Of a stretch of 64,000 bases of DNA, positions 9,621-18,827 are shown one piece after another. The position numbers and the translations under genes were made by a program. The stretch spans positions 17,356 to 81,355 of the forward strand of contig JAITMP010000042.1 of assembly GCA_031277315.1 (NCBI GenBank), written 5' to 3'. The notes under the pieces were generated by a model, which had not been told where the DNA came from, did no database searches, and saw nothing but the letters and a program-made list of their open reading frames with translations. The first letter of the stretch is position 1, and each line of letters starts with the position of its first letter. The DNA comes from Zoogloeaceae bacterium. Its GTDB lineage: Bacteria > Pseudomonadota > Gammaproteobacteria > Burkholderiales > Rhodocyclaceae.

Positions 9621-10787
9621 ATGTCCGGCAACACACTCGGCACCCTGTTTTGCGTCACCTCCTTCGGTGAATCGCACGGCCCCGCCATCGGCTGCGTTGT
9701 CGACGGCTGTCCGCCGGGGCTGGCGCTGAGCGAGGCGGATATCCAGATCGAGCTTGACCGGCGCAAGCCGGGCGTTTCGCGCCACGTCACGCAGCGGCGC
9801 GAATCCGACACGGTGGAGATTTTGTCCGGCGTTTTCGAGGGGCGCACCACCGGCACGCCGATCATGCTGCTGATCCGCAACGAGGATCAGCGCAGCAAGG
9901 ATTACGGCAGCATTGCCGAAACCTTCCGGCCGGGGCACGCCGATTACACCTACTGGCAGAAATACGGCATCCGCGATTATCGCGGCGGCGGTCGCGCCTC
10001 GGCGCGCGAGACGGCGGCGCGCGTCGCCGCCGGCGCCATCGCCCGCAAGTGGCTGCGAGAACGGTATGGCGTTGTCGTGCGCGGCTGCCTGTCGCAGCTT
10101 GGGCCGATCGAGATTCCATTCAAATCCTGGGATGGGGTTGATGCGAATCCTTTTTTCGCCGCCGATCCAGCCAGCGTGGCGAAGCTGGAAACGTACATGG
10201 ACGCCTTGCGCAAGTCGGGCGACTCGGTCGGCGGACAGGTGACGGTGGTGGCTGAACATGTGCCGCCCGGCTGGGGCGAGCCGGTGTATGACCGGCTCGA
10301 CGCCGACATCGCGTATGCCATGATGGGCATCAACGCGGTGAAGGGCGTCGAGATCGGCGCCGGCTTTGATGCCGTGACGCAGAAGGGCAGCGAGCATTCC
10401 GACGAGCTGACGCCGGCCGGCTTTCTCTCCAACAACGCCGGCGGCACGCTGGGCGGCATTTCCAGCGGTCAGGAGATCGTCGTGCGCATCGCCGTCAAGC
10501 CCACTTCCAGCATTCGTTTGCCGCGTCGTTCCATCGACAAGCAGGGCCTTCCGGTGACGGTCGCAACCCACGGCCGCCACGATCCCTGCGTCGCCATCCG
10601 CGCCACGCCGGTGGCCGAAGCGATGCTGGCGCTGGCGCTGATCGACCACGCCCTGCGTCACCGCGCCCAGTGCGGCGACGTGGCCTGTCCGACGCCCCCC
10701 ATCGCTGCCCAATGCGCCAGCCATGCGCCGCAAGCCGGCCCCGCGCCGGGCGCGTCGGTGGAAGACCCCGAGCCGGACGAAGCCTGA
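9621..10787 (+). CDS. aroC: Chorismate synthase
   Basis: Catalyses the last step of the shikimate pathway: 5-enolpyruvylshikimate 3-phosphate to chorismate, using reduced FMN. Hallmarks are the N-terminal [20 protein letters not shown], the middle motif [19 protein letters not shown] and the C-terminal [17 protein letters not shown]. At 388 residues it is somewhat longer than the usual 350-370 because of a Pro/Ala-rich tail after the last conserved helix (from about residue 355), which is probably disordered. Confidence 0.96.
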   Translation: MSGNTLGTLFCVTSFGESHGPAIGCVVDGCPPGLALSEADIQIELDRRKPGVSRHVTQRRESDTVEILSGVFEGRTTGTPIMLLIRNEDQRSKDYGSIAETFRPGHADYTYWQKYGIRDYRGGGRASARETAARVAAGAIARKWLRERYGVVVRGCLSQLGPIEIPFKSWDGVDANPFFAADPASVAKLETYMDALRKSGDSVGGQVTVVAEHVPPGWGEPVYDRLDADIAYAMMGINAVKGVEIGAGFDAVTQKGSEHSDELTPAGFLSNNAGGTLGGISSGQEIVVRIAVKPTSSIRLPRRSIDKQGLPVTVATHGRHDPCVAIRATPVAEAMLALALIDHALRHRAQCGDVACPTPPIAAQCASHAPQAGPAPGASVEDPEPDEA

Positions 10788-10820
10788 ACCGCGTCCGCTT
10801 TTCGATATAATTTTCCCGCC

Positions 10821-10896
10821 GCCGCTTTAGCTCAGTTGGTAGAGCAACGGTCTTGTAAACCGTAGGTCGTCCGTTCGATTCGGACAAGCGGCACCA
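10821..10896 (+). tRNA. tRNA-Thr (TGT anticodon)
   Basis: A complete cloverleaf with CCA encoded. The acceptor stem GCCGCTT pairs with AAGCGGC, the D-loop carries AGCTCAGTTGGTAGAGC, the anticodon loop is CTTGTAA with anticodon TGT (reads ACA/ACG), and the T-loop is GTTCGATTC. It follows aroC by 33 bases and is followed by a hairpin terminator. Confidence 0.97.
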
Positions 10897-10905
10897 CTTC
10901 ATGCC

Positions 10906-10934
10906 AGGCGGCCTGTCAGGCCGCCTTTCTTTTT
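10906..10934 (+). terminator. Rho-independent terminator after tRNA-Thr
   Basis: The inverted repeat AGGCGGCCTG / CAGGCCGCCT is followed by TTCTTTTT. It sits 9 bases after the tRNA CCA end, and 8 bases beyond it is the tail of the convergent PaaX gene. Confidence 0.85.
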
Positions 10935-10942
10935 GACGCGGA

Positions 10943-11890
10943 TCACGCCGCGGCGGATGCCGTGTGCAGGCCGCCGAAGCGTTCGTAGAAGTAGGGCGCG
11001 GCCTCGGGCAGATGGCCGCTGGCAGTTTCGAGCACCGACATCAGGTGGGTTTCCGCCGCTTTCTGGGTCAGGACGTAAAGGTCGCGGCAGAGCTGGCGCG
11101 CGGCGTTGCCGGGCCAGTCGCCGGGCAGCAACTGATCCGGCAGTTGGGGATCGCGCAGCAAGGTGCGCCGGAATTCGTGCATGAGGAGAGTGCGGACGAC
11201 GAAGCATTGCTCGGGGTCCAGTTCCCGCGCGCTTTTCAACGCTTTCAGCACGGGCCGGAAATGATCCAGAAAGCGTTTGTAGTCTTGCGCGATCAGATCC
11301 AGACTCCAGCATTCGCGCACCAGATCCCGCGCCGGTTTGTTGACCAGCGCGCCGAGATTTTGGGCGTGCAGGACGACGATGCTGTCTTGCACGCCGTTGC
11401 TTTGCAGGATGTCGAGCAACGGGGCGAAATCGGACGACGGATGCGCCAGCACGCCGGGGGCGATGACGCCGAATCCCTCCCAGAGCAATTCCTTGCGGAC
11501 TTCATCGCGCTGCGTCGACGGCAGGTCGCCGCCGCGAATCAGCACGATCTGCCAGTCGCCTTTCCAGCGCGTTCTGGATTGGGAATAGATGCGGCGGTAA
11601 GCGTGCTCGAAACGGCGCTTTCCGGTCGCCGTCAGGCCGTAGTAGCTGCAACGCCCGATATGCTCGGATGTCAGCCAGCTATCCTTCGACAAGCGGAACA
11701 CGCTGGTTCTCACCAGCCGGTCGTTGATGCCGAGCGGCTTCACCAGCCGGATGACGCTGCCGAGCCAGACCGAGCCGCCGTGCGGGGCGATGGCGTCGCC
11801 ATACACGGTGATGATGAGCGAGTTCGCGCGCACCGGGTTTTCGCGCAGGAATTCCTCGACCCATTGGCTGACGAATCGGTTCGTTTTCAT
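10943..11890 (-). CDS. paaX: PaaX-family transcriptional regulator
   Basis: A 315-residue regulator of the PaaX type, known from phenylacetate pathways as a GntR-like winged-helix repressor relieved by phenylacetyl-CoA. The N-terminal winged helix (about residues 20-100) contains IRLVKPLGINDRLVRTSVFRL, the family's recognition-helix region. The C-terminal domain carries the family's helical LxxDYxRFL pattern (LIAQDYKRFLDHF) and RTLLMHEFRRTLLRDPQLP. No paa catabolic genes lie here; the divergent neighbour is an amino-acid permease, so it may control that or distant paa genes. The start at 11890 has only a weak ribosome site; an AT-rich stretch with TATAAAAAATAG on the coding strand is a possible promoter. 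Confidence 0.85.
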   Translation of the reverse strand: MKTNRFVSQWVEEFLRENPVRANSLIITVYGDAIAPHGGSVWLGSVIRLVKPLGINDRLVRTSVFRLSKDSWLTSEHIGRCSYYGLTATGKRRFEHAYRRIYSQSRTRWKGDWQIVLIRGGDLPSTQRDEVRKELLWEGFGVIAPGVLAHPSSDFAPLLDILQSNGVQDSIVVLHAQNLGALVNKPARDLVRECWSLDLIAQDYKRFLDHFRPVLKALKSARELDPEQCFVVRTLLMHEFRRTLLRDPQLPDQLLPGDWPGNAARQLCRDLYVLTQKAAETHLMSVLETASGHLPEAAPYFYERFGGLHTASAAA

Positions 11891-11998
11891 GACTTGTTTC
11901 AGATGATGGCTATTTTTTATAGTATGTTTTCCGGCGCTCCGTCCGGCGCCCGGCCGCTGTGCGCAATGCCGCGTGCAATCGACATAATGATACCAACT

Positions 11999-12015
11999 TT
12001 ACGGTTTCGCGGTAA
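11999..12015. promoter_or_regulatory. Imperfect inverted repeat in the paaX/permease divergent region
   Basis: The 220-base gap between the divergent paaX and permease genes contains an imperfect palindrome with half-sites TTACgG and CgGTAA. Autoregulated repressors often bind such sites, but it does not clearly match the known E. coli PaaX site. It is listed as a candidate operator only. Confidence 0.25.
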
Positions 12016-12110
12016 CTAATGAATCGCAAGCGGCGCATGCGGCGCGGCGGCGCATCGTCGGCCCGCCGTGTTGACAGAAGGCGGCAATTTGAATTCAATG
12101 CCGGTCAATC

Positions 12111-13520
12111 ATGCAAAACGCCCACCCAACCGATCATCAGGAAGAACACCTGCGCCGGGGCCTGAGCAACCGGCATATCCAGTTGATTGCCCTCGGCGGG
12201 GCCATCGGCACGGGCCTGTTCATGGGTTCGGGCAAGAGCATCAGCCTTGCCGGGCCGTCGATCATTTTCGTGTACATGATCGTCGGCTGCATGCAGTTCT
12301 TTGTCATGCGCGCCATGGGCGAACTGCTGCTGTCGAATCTCGAATACAAATCCTTCGCCGATTTCGCCGCCGACCTGATCGGCCCTTGGGCCGGTTTTTT
12401 CATCGGCTGGACGTACTGGCTCTGCTGGGTCGTCGCCGGCATCGGCGATACGGTGGCGGTCGCCCACTACATGCTGTTCTGGTTTCCCGATCTGCCGCAA
12501 TGGATTCCCGCGCTGATCTGCATCGTCCTCCTGCTCGGGCTGAATCTGGTTGCGGTGAAGATTTTCGGCGAGACGGAATTCTGGTTCGCCCTGATCAAGG
12601 TGGTCGCCATCGGCGCGCTGGTGCTGGCCGGCCTGTACATGATCGTCACCGGCTTCCGCTCCCCTTCCGGCGCGGTGGCCTCGTTCTCCAATTTATGGAA
12701 TGACGGCGGAATGTTTCCCATGGGCATCGCGGGCTTTTTCGCCGGCTTCCAGTTCGCCGTCTTCGCCACCGCCGGCACCGAACTCGTTGGCGTGGCGGCG
12801 GCGGAAACGCGCGATCCGCACAAGACGCTGCCGCGCGCCATCAACGCCATCCAGATTCGCATCATCATGTTCTACGTGCTGGCGCTGCTGGTCATCATGT
12901 GCGTCACGCCCTGGCGGCAGATCAGCCCGACCAGCAGCCCCTTCGTGCAACTGTTCGTGTTCGCTGGTTTGCCGGCGGCGGCGGCGATCATCAACTTCGT
13001 CGTGCTCACGGCGGCGGCCTCGGCCGGCAACAGCGGCATTTTCTCGACCAGCCGCATGGTCTACGGCCTCGCCGAAAAAGGCCAGGCGCCGCGCTTTTTC
13101 GAGCGCCTCTCCCACCGCGCCGTGCCCGCGCGCGGGCTGTTTTTCTCCGCCACCTGCATGCTCAGCGGCGTCGTGCTGCTGCATGCCGTGCCGAGCCTCA
13201 CCGATGCCTTTCTGGTGGTGGTGTTCATCGCCACCCTCAGCTTCCTCTTCATCTGGTCCGTCATTCTCTGGTCATATCTGGCCTACCGCCGCAAGCGCCC
13301 GCAGTTGCACGCCGCCTCGCGCTACAAGATGCCCGGCGGCAAGATCGTGTGCTGGCTGTGCCTGATGTTTTATGCCTTCGTGCTGGTGCTGCTGATGCTC
13401 GAAGAAAACATGCGCACGGCCCTGCTCCTGATGCCCGTCTGGTTCGGCGCGCTGACCATCAGCTACCTCTTCTTCGTCCGGCCCCGGCAGCGGGACGCGG
13501 CGAACGCGGCGCGGCGCTGA
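12111..13520 (+). CDS. cycA: APC-family amino-acid permease, CycA-like
   Basis: A 469-residue, twelve-helix inner-membrane amino acid/proton symporter. The N-terminal family signature is RGLSNRHIQLIALGGAIGTG, typical of the AAT subfamily (CycA, AnsP, GabP). Other AAT features are MRAMGELLLSNLEYKSF, AAAETRDPHKTLPRAI and the region around GIFSTSRMVYGLAEKGQAP. It resembles D-serine/D-alanine/glycine transporters most, but substrate assignment within this subfamily is unsafe by eye. It diverges from paaX. Confidence 0.82.
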   Translation: MQNAHPTDHQEEHLRRGLSNRHIQLIALGGAIGTGLFMGSGKSISLAGPSIIFVYMIVGCMQFFVMRAMGELLLSNLEYKSFADFAADLIGPWAGFFIGWTYWLCWVVAGIGDTVAVAHYMLFWFPDLPQWIPALICIVLLLGLNLVAVKIFGETEFWFALIKVVAIGALVLAGLYMIVTGFRSPSGAVASFSNLWNDGGMFPMGIAGFFAGFQFAVFATAGTELVGVAAAETRDPHKTLPRAINAIQIRIIMFYVLALLVIMCVTPWRQISPTSSPFVQLFVFAGLPAAAAIINFVVLTAAASAGNSGIFSTSRMVYGLAEKGQAPRFFERLSHRAVPARGLFFSATCMLSGVVLLHAVPSLTDAFLVVVFIATLSFLFIWSVILWSYLAYRRKRPQLHAASRYKMPGGKIVCWLCLMFYAFVLVLLMLEENMRTALLLMPVWFGALTISYLFFVRPRQRDAANAARR

Positions 13521-13589
13521 ACGGCGGCGAATGCGCTGGATCGCCGCCGCCATTGCCGTTATAGTCCCCTTTCTTTTCCAGACGAACCG

Positions 13590-14288
13590 ATGAAAGCCGA
13601 ACTTTTCCAGCGGCTGCTGGCCGAGCGCGCCGCCAAGCATCCCGTGACGCTCGTCACCCGCCTTGCCGATGGCGCGCAGGCGCTGGTGCGCGACGGCGTT
13701 CCGATTGACGTTGGCGCCGACGCGCTGGCGCTGACGCCGGAGCAGATCGAGGAAATCAACCGCCGGCTGCGCGCCGACAAAAGCGGCGTGCTGGAATCTT
13801 CCGGCGGCGCGCTGTTTGCTCGCTGCCATGTTTCCGCGCCGCGCCTGATGGTCGTCGGCGCCGTGCACATCACCCAGGCGCTGGCGCCGATGGCGGCGAT
13901 GGCCGGCTTTGAGGTGACGGTGGTCGATCCGCGCCGCGCCTTTGCCACCGCCGAGCGCCTGCCCGGTGTGACAATGACGACGGAATGGCCGGACGAGGCG
14001 CTGGCGCGCATCGGCCTCGATGCGCGAACGGCGCTGGTGACGCTCTCGCACGATCCGAAGCTGGACGATCCGGCGCTGATTGCCGCGCTGCGAAGCCCGT
14101 GTTTTTACGTCGGCGCGCTGGGCAGCACCCGCACTCATGCCAAGCGCGTGGCGCGGCTGACGGAAGCCGGGCTGGCGGAAGCCATCCCGCGCATTCATGC
14201 GCCGGTCGGGCTTGATCTGGGCGGACGCGCCCCGGCCGAGATCGCCGTTGCCGTGCTGGCGCAGGTGATTCAGGCCCGCTACCGATGA
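13590..14288 (+). CDS. xdhC: XdhC/CoxF-family molybdenum hydroxylase maturation factor
   Basis: A 232-residue XdhC-type protein. The family binds molybdenum cofactor and helps insert its sulfurated form into xanthine dehydrogenase-type enzymes. The C-terminal Rossmann-like half begins at LMVVGAVHITQAL (usual GAGHV), followed by FEVTVVDPRRAF, a YVGALGSTRTHAKR motif and GLDLGGRAPAEIAVAVLAQV, all hallmarks. It is the first gene of a four-gene set (xdhC, mocA fusion, sufS-like, sufU-like); no Mo-hydroxylase structural gene is in the window, so the client is elsewhere. Confidence 0.88.
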   Translation: MKAELFQRLLAERAAKHPVTLVTRLADGAQALVRDGVPIDVGADALALTPEQIEEINRRLRADKSGVLESSGGALFARCHVSAPRLMVVGAVHITQALAPMAAMAGFEVTVVDPRRAFATAERLPGVTMTTEWPDEALARIGLDARTALVTLSHDPKLDDPALIAALRSPCFYVGALGSTRTHAKRVARLTEAGLAEAIPRIHAPVGLDLGGRAPAEIAVAVLAQVIQARYR

Positions 14289-14346
14289 AGGCCGCGAAAC
14301 AAGGCGCGTTTTTGGGTGTGTTTTCGGGTGCGTTCGGGGAGACGCG

Positions 14347-16005
14347 ATGATTTTCGGCGAATTCTCCCGCGATGAAGCCGAAGGCGTGCTGCTCGCCCAT
14401 ACGCTCGACCTCGGCGGGAAGACGCTGAAGAAAGGCCGTGCCCTCACTGCGGCTGATCTCGTCCTGCTGCGGCAGGCCGGCATCGAACACGTTTGCGGCG
14501 CGCGTCTCGGCGCGGATGATCTCGACGAGAACGCCGCCGCCGCCGCCATCGCTGCACTGCTGGCCGGCCCCGGCGCTGAAACCCGCAAGCCCTACACCGG
14601 GCGCTGCAACGTGCATGCGCGCGCGCGCGGCGTGCTGCGTGTCGATGCCGAACGCATCGACGCGCTCAACATGCTCGACGAGGCAATCGCCATCGGCACG
14701 CTGCCCGATCATGCGCTGGCGCGGCCGGGCCAGGTGCTGGCCTCGGTCAAGATCATTCCCTTCGCCGTCGGGCGCGATCTGGTCGAACGCTGCCGCGCCG
14801 CCGTTTCCGGCGCTCCTCCGCTGCGGCTGGCACCATTGCGGCCGCGCCGCGCCGCGTTGATCGTCGGCGAGCTGCCGGGCATGAAGGAAAACGTTTTCCG
14901 CGCCACTGTTGCCGCCACGCGCCAGCGCCTCGATGGCCTCGGCAGCCGGCTGGCGCTGACGCTACGCTGCCGTCACGAAAAAAACGCTTATGCAAACAAA
15001 CTGGGCGAAGCGCGCGCCGCCGGCTGCGACCTGCTGCTGGTGGCCGGCGCCACCGTCACCAAGGACCGGCTCGATGTGGTGCCGGCCGCCGTCGTCGCGG
15101 CGGGCGGCGCAGTGGATCATTTCGGCATGCCAGTCGAGCCGGGCAACATGCTGCTGCTGGCGCATATCGGCGATGCGCCGGTGCTGGCGCTGCCGGGGTG
15201 CGCGCGCTCGCGCCGCACGAACGGCCTCGACTGGGTGTTGCAGCGCCTGCACGCCGGCCTGCCGCTGGGCCGCGCCGACATTATGCGCATGGGCGTCGGC
15301 GGCCTGATCCGCAGCCCGCTCGAACCGGAAGACGAAGCGGAGGATGAAACGGGCGGCGACATGCAGGCCGATACCATGCCGTCCGCCGATGTACCCGCCG
15401 ATGTACCCGCCGATGCGCCCAACGTCGCCGCGCTGGTGCTTGCCGCAGGCCGCTCGGCGCGCATGGGCGGCGTCAACAAGTTGTTCGCCGAACTGGACGG
15501 CGTGCCGCTGCTGCTGCGGGCGGTGAATGCCGCGCTGGCCTCGAAAGCCGCGTCGGTGACGGTGGTGCTCGGCCACGAAGCAGAGCGGGCCGAGGCGCTG
15601 CTGGCGGGTTGCAATGTGAATATCGTGCGCAATCCCGATTACGCCGACGGAATGTCCACGTCGCTGCGCGCCGGGCTGGCCGCGCTGCCGGACGCGGCAA
15701 CGGCGGCGGTGGTGCTGCTCGCCGATATGCCGCGCATCAGCGCCGTCCACGTCGACCGGCTGATCGACGCCCACGATGCGGCGCGGCCGGCCATTCTGGC
15801 GCCGCGCAAAGACGGCCGGCGCGGCAATCCCGTTCTCTGGCCGCGTGAGTTTTTTCCGGCGATGCGGGCGGTGCGCGGCGATCAGGGCGCGCGCGGCGTT
15901 CTCGATGCGCATGCCGAACGCATCCGTTTCATCGAATTCGACGACGATGCCATTCACGCCGACATCGACACGCCGGACAATCTCCACGCGCTGGGGGAAC
16001 GATGA
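14347..16005 (+). CDS. Fused molybdopterin-binding protein and MocA-type cytidylyl/nucleotidyl transferase
   Basis: A 552-residue two-domain protein. Residues 1 to about 330 resemble a MoeA/CinA-type molybdopterin-binding protein (family line FGEFSRDEAEGVLLAHTL). Residues about 360-552 form a MobA-like nucleotidyltransferase with the signature VLAAGRSARMGGVNK from about residue 363 and VVLLADMPRIS later. MocA enzymes attach CMP to molybdopterin for xanthine-dehydrogenase-family enzymes, which fits xdhC just upstream. The linker is encoded by a 12-base unit repeated three times (15385-15420, Ala-Asp-Val-Pro). The stop overlaps the next start (ATGA). Confidence 0.83.
   Translation: MIFGEFSRDEAEGVLLAHTLDLGGKTLKKGRALTAADLVLLRQAGIEHVCGARLGADDLDENAAAAAIAALLAGPGAETRKPYTGRCNVHARARGVLRVDAERIDALNMLDEAIAIGTLPDHALARPGQVLASVKIIPFAVGRDLVERCRAAVSGAPPLRLAPLRPRRAALIVGELPGMKENVFRATVAATRQRLDGLGSRLALTLRCRHEKNAYANKLGEARAAGCDLLLVAGATVTKDRLDVVPAAVVAAGGAVDHFGMPVEPGNMLLLAHIGDAPVLALPGCARSRRTNGLDWVLQRLHAGLPLGRADIMRMGVGGLIRSPLEPEDEAEDETGGDMQADTMPSADVPADVPADAPNVAALVLAAGRSARMGGVNKLFAELDGVPLLLRAVNAALASKAASVTVVLGHEAERAEALLAGCNVNIVRNPDYADGMSTSLRAGLAALPDAATAAVVLLADMPRISAVHVDRLIDAHDAARPAILAPRKDGRRGNPVLWPREFFPAMRAVRGDQGARGVLDAHAERIRFIEFDDDAIHADIDTPDNLHALGER
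15385..15420 (+). repeat. 12-bp tandem repeat (3 units) in the inter-domain linker of the mocA fusion
   Basis: The unit GCCGATGTACCC occurs twice exactly and a third time with two changes. It encodes (Ala-Asp-Val-Pro)n between the molybdopterin-binding and nucleotidyltransferase domains. Unit number could change by slippage without breaking the frame. Confidence 0.85.
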
Positions 16006-17216
16006 GCTTCCATCCCGCCGAGTGGCGCAAGCACTTCCCGCTGCTGGCGAACGATTCCCGCCTGCATTACCTCGACAACGCCGCCACCGGACAGCTTTGC
16101 GAAGCGGCGCTGGATGCCGTCACGCACCACGAGTTGACGCATCGCGCCAATGTGCTGCGCGGTACGTATCGGCTGGCGGAGTTGGCTGACGCCGCGTACG
16201 AGAATGCGCGGCGGCAGACGGCGGCATATCTCAACGCGGCCAGCGCCGACGAAGTGGTGTTCACGTCCGGCGCCACGGCGTCGATCAATCTGGTCGCCCA
16301 CGCTTTCGGCGAAACCCTTGGGGCCGGCGACGAAGTGGCGTTGAGTCTCGCCGAGCATCACAGCAATTTTGTCCCTTGGCAGATGCTGCGCGAGCGGCGC
16401 GGCGTCACGCTGCGTTTTCTGCCGCTGGCCGCCGATGGACGGCTCGATTTGAACCGGCTCGATGAAGCGATCACGCCGCGCTGCCGTCTGGTGGCGGTCA
16501 CGCATGCCTCCAACGTCACCGGCGCCGTCACCGATCTCGCGCCGATTGTCGCCGCCGCGCGCGCCGTCGGCGCTCGCGTGCTGGCTGACGGCGCACAGGC
16601 CGCGCAGCACGGGCCGGTCGACGTGCAGGCGCTGGGCGTCGATTTCTACGCTTTCTCCGGCCACAAGGCGTTCGCGCCGACCGGCGTCGGCGCGCTGTGG
16701 GGCGCGGCGCGGGCGCTCGACGCGCTGCCGCCTTTTCTCGGCGGCGGCGGCATGATTGGCCGCGTCACGGCGGCGGAAACGAGTTACGCCGCGCCGCCGC
16801 GCCGCTTCGAGGCCGGTACGCCGCCCATCGCCCAGGCCGTCGGCCTCGGCGCCGCGCTCGACTGGCTGCATGCGCAGTCCTGGCTGGCGCTGCGCGCGCA
16901 CACGGCGCAGCTTGCGCGGCGCCTGCTCGACGAACTCGCTGCGCTGCCGGGGCTGGCTTTGCTCGGGCCGCGTGATTTTCAGGCGCGCCTGCCCGTCGTC
17001 GCCTTCAATCTCGACGGCATTCATCCGCATGACGTTTGCCAGTTGCTCGACCAGCACGGCGTCGCCGTGCGCGGCGGCCATCATTGCGCCCAGCCGTTGA
17101 TGGATTTCTTCGGCGTGCCGGGCGCCGTGCGCGCCAGCTTCGCGCCCTACAACACCGAGGCCGATGTCGACGCTCTGCTTGCCGGGCTGAAAGACGTCAT
17201 GAAAAAACTGCGATGA
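16002..17216 (+). CDS. SufS-like class V aminotransferase (cysteine desulfurase)
   Basis: A 404-residue PLP enzyme of the CsdA/SufS (group II) type. The PLP lysine is Lys222 in SGHKAFAPTGVG and the persulfide-forming cysteine is Cys362 in RGGHHCAQPLM. The N-terminal YLDNAATGQ and the VTHASNVTGAV motif also match. It removes sulfur from cysteine and hands it to an acceptor. It overlaps both neighbours by 4 bases (translational coupling), so it works with the MocA-type protein or the SufU-like scaffold. One reading is that it provides the sulfur for the sulfido ligand of xanthine-dehydrogenase-type Mo cofactor; the other is general Fe-S assembly. Confidence 0.87.
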   Translation: MSFHPAEWRKHFPLLANDSRLHYLDNAATGQLCEAALDAVTHHELTHRANVLRGTYRLAELADAAYENARRQTAAYLNAASADEVVFTSGATASINLVAHAFGETLGAGDEVALSLAEHHSNFVPWQMLRERRGVTLRFLPLAADGRLDLNRLDEAITPRCRLVAVTHASNVTGAVTDLAPIVAAARAVGARVLADGAQAAQHGPVDVQALGVDFYAFSGHKAFAPTGVGALWGAARALDALPPFLGGGGMIGRVTAAETSYAAPPRRFEAGTPPIAQAVGLGAALDWLHAQSWLALRAHTAQLARRLLDELAALPGLALLGPRDFQARLPVVAFNLDGIHPHDVCQLLDQHGVAVRGGHHCAQPLMDFFGVPGAVRASFAPYNTEADVDALLAGLKDVMKKLR

Positions 17217-17635
17217 ACGACGATCTCTATCAGCGCGCCTTGCTCGATCTCGCCAAGGCGGCGCACGGCGCCGGCGCATTGCCCGCGCCCGACGGCGCCG
17301 CGCTGCGCGACAGCCCGCTTTGCGGCGACCGCGTGCACATGCAGGTGGCGCTGACCGCTGGCCGCGTGCGGGCGCTGGCACACGACACGAAGGGCTGTCT
17401 GCTCTGTCAGGCCGCCGCTTCGCTGGCCGGCCTGCACGGAATCGGCCTGAATGCCGCAGAAGCCGCCGCGCTGCGCGAACACATCGCCGCCGCGCTCGCC
17501 GGCAGCGAAATGACTGCGCCCGCCGGCTGGCCGGAACTGGATCTGTTCGCTCCGGCGCGTCCGCACCGCAACCGCCACGGCTGTGTGCTGCTGCCCTTCG
17601 ACGCCCTGATCGCCGCCATCGGCGCGGCGGATTGA
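17213..17635 (+). CDS. SufU/NifU-like Fe-S scaffold or sulfur acceptor
   Basis: A 140-residue protein of the IscU/SufU fold. Cysteines are in the expected places: PLCGD near residue 40, GCLLCQAAASL near residue 62, and a late RHGCVLLPF. In SufU these are zinc or cluster ligands that accept persulfide from SufS. The ATG at 17213 overlaps the sufS-like stop (ATGA), which fixes the start; an upstream in-frame start inside sufS is rejected. The pairing suggests a dedicated SufS-SufU couple in the molybdenum maturation operon. Confidence 0.8.
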   Translation: MNDDLYQRALLDLAKAAHGAGALPAPDGAALRDSPLCGDRVHMQVALTAGRVRALAHDTKGCLLCQAAASLAGLHGIGLNAAEAAALREHIAAALAGSEMTAPAGWPELDLFAPARPHRNRHGCVLLPFDALIAAIGAAD

Positions 17636-17648
17636 AATCAGTCTGAAA

Positions 17649-18827
17649 TCAGCCGCCGCCGCGCGGCAGGCTTGGCCGCAGCAGGGTTCCCGCGAAGACG
17701 GCGAAATACGTCAGAAAAGCCAGCCCCCACAAGACGGCGGATAAAGCCACGGTCCGGACGCCGAGGTTGTGCACCGTCGCCGCCAGACGCAGCAAGGCGG
17801 CGGCGAACAGGATCACGCAAGCGAACTTCATCGCCGCCGGCATGACGAGCGGGCGGCCGGTGTGGCGCAGGCTGACGCGGGTCATCAGGCCGAGCATCAT
17901 CAGGCCGAGGCTGCCGACGGTGAAGGCGTGCATCCACGCCGCTTCCGGTATCAAGCCGAACAATTCCGCCGCCGCCTTCAGCGCGAAGGCGAAAATCAGC
18001 CAGGCGAAACCGAGGTGCATGACGAAAACCAGTGGCGCGTCGGGCAGACGCCAGCCCTTCCAGCGCGCCACCCGTACCGCATGCACGGCGGCGCAGGCGA
18101 GGGCGGCCAGCCCGGTCCACAATGGCGGCGCGGCGGCCAGATCCAGCGCCGCCAGCAGCAGCACGACGCCGCTTGCCAGCATGTCCAGCTCGATGTTGAA
18201 CGGCGCCTGTCCGCCGCGTCCCGCTTCGCGCAGCGCGTTGCCGGTAAACACCGGCGTCAGCACGCCGCCCTTGAGCACGTAGAGCAGCATGATGGCGTAA
18301 ATCGCGCCGCGCAGACCTTGAGCGGACAAATGGACATCGCCGGTAAACATGCCAACGTAATGGACGATGTTCGCCGCTGCCAGCCCGAGCAGAATCGGCA
18401 GCAACAGCAGATACAGCCGGTTCGGCGCGCGCATGAGTTGCGGCGTCACCACGAGGAAAACGGCGGGAAACAGCAGGCAATCCGGAATCGCCGTCGCCAG
18501 CCCCGGCCACCCCGATAACCAGGGCGACGTCCAGATACCGGCGCGGCCAGCCAGCCAGAGCAGCGCCAGCGCGGCGAGGCGTCCGCCGCGAATCTCCTCC
18601 GTGCCGGCCCAGCTCGGCAGCGCGGTCAGCACGATGCCGATGATGACGGCGGCGGCGAAACCGAACAGCATCTCGTGGCCGTGCCACAGATGCAGCGGCA
18701 TGCCGCCCGTGGGCGCCGCCCATGCGCCGAGGTATTCGCCCAGCCAGACCGCCCCCAGCAAGGGCGCGTACAGCGCGCCGAGAAAGTAAAACGGGCGGAA
18801 AGGGCTGGTCAGCCAAGGCGGGAGCAT
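17649..18827 (-). CDS. nnrS: NnrS family haem-copper membrane protein
   Basis: A 392-residue protein with about twelve membrane segments. The family motif LWHGHEMLFGFAAAVIIGI lies near residue 46, and LTALPSWAGTEEIRGGRLAALALLW follows in the same region. NnrS proteins occur in denitrifiers and protect against nitrosative stress from nitric oxide. It converges on the sufU-like gene with 13 bases between. A perfect GATCAA-N6-TTGATC inverted repeat lies 131 bases upstream of the start and may be regulatory. Confidence 0.88.
   Translation of the reverse strand: MLPPWLTSPFRPFYFLGALYAPLLGAVWLGEYLGAWAAPTGGMPLHLWHGHEMLFGFAAAVIIGIVLTALPSWAGTEEIRGGRLAALALLWLAGRAGIWTSPWLSGWPGLATAIPDCLLFPAVFLVVTPQLMRAPNRLYLLLLPILLGLAAANIVHYVGMFTGDVHLSAQGLRGAIYAIMLLYVLKGGVLTPVFTGNALREAGRGGQAPFNIELDMLASGVVLLLAALDLAAAPPLWTGLAALACAAVHAVRVARWKGWRLPDAPLVFVMHLGFAWLIFAFALKAAAELFGLIPEAAWMHAFTVGSLGLMMLGLMTRVSLRHTGRPLVMPAAMKFACVILFAAALLRLAATVHNLGVRTVALSAVLWGLAFLTYFAVFAGTLLRPSLPRGGG

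Noticed and set aside
7827..10733. A 968-codon minus-strand frame opposite fadD and aroC
   Set aside because: Both genes on the plus strand are well recognised; long antisense frames are common in GC-rich DNA. The product shows no family motif.
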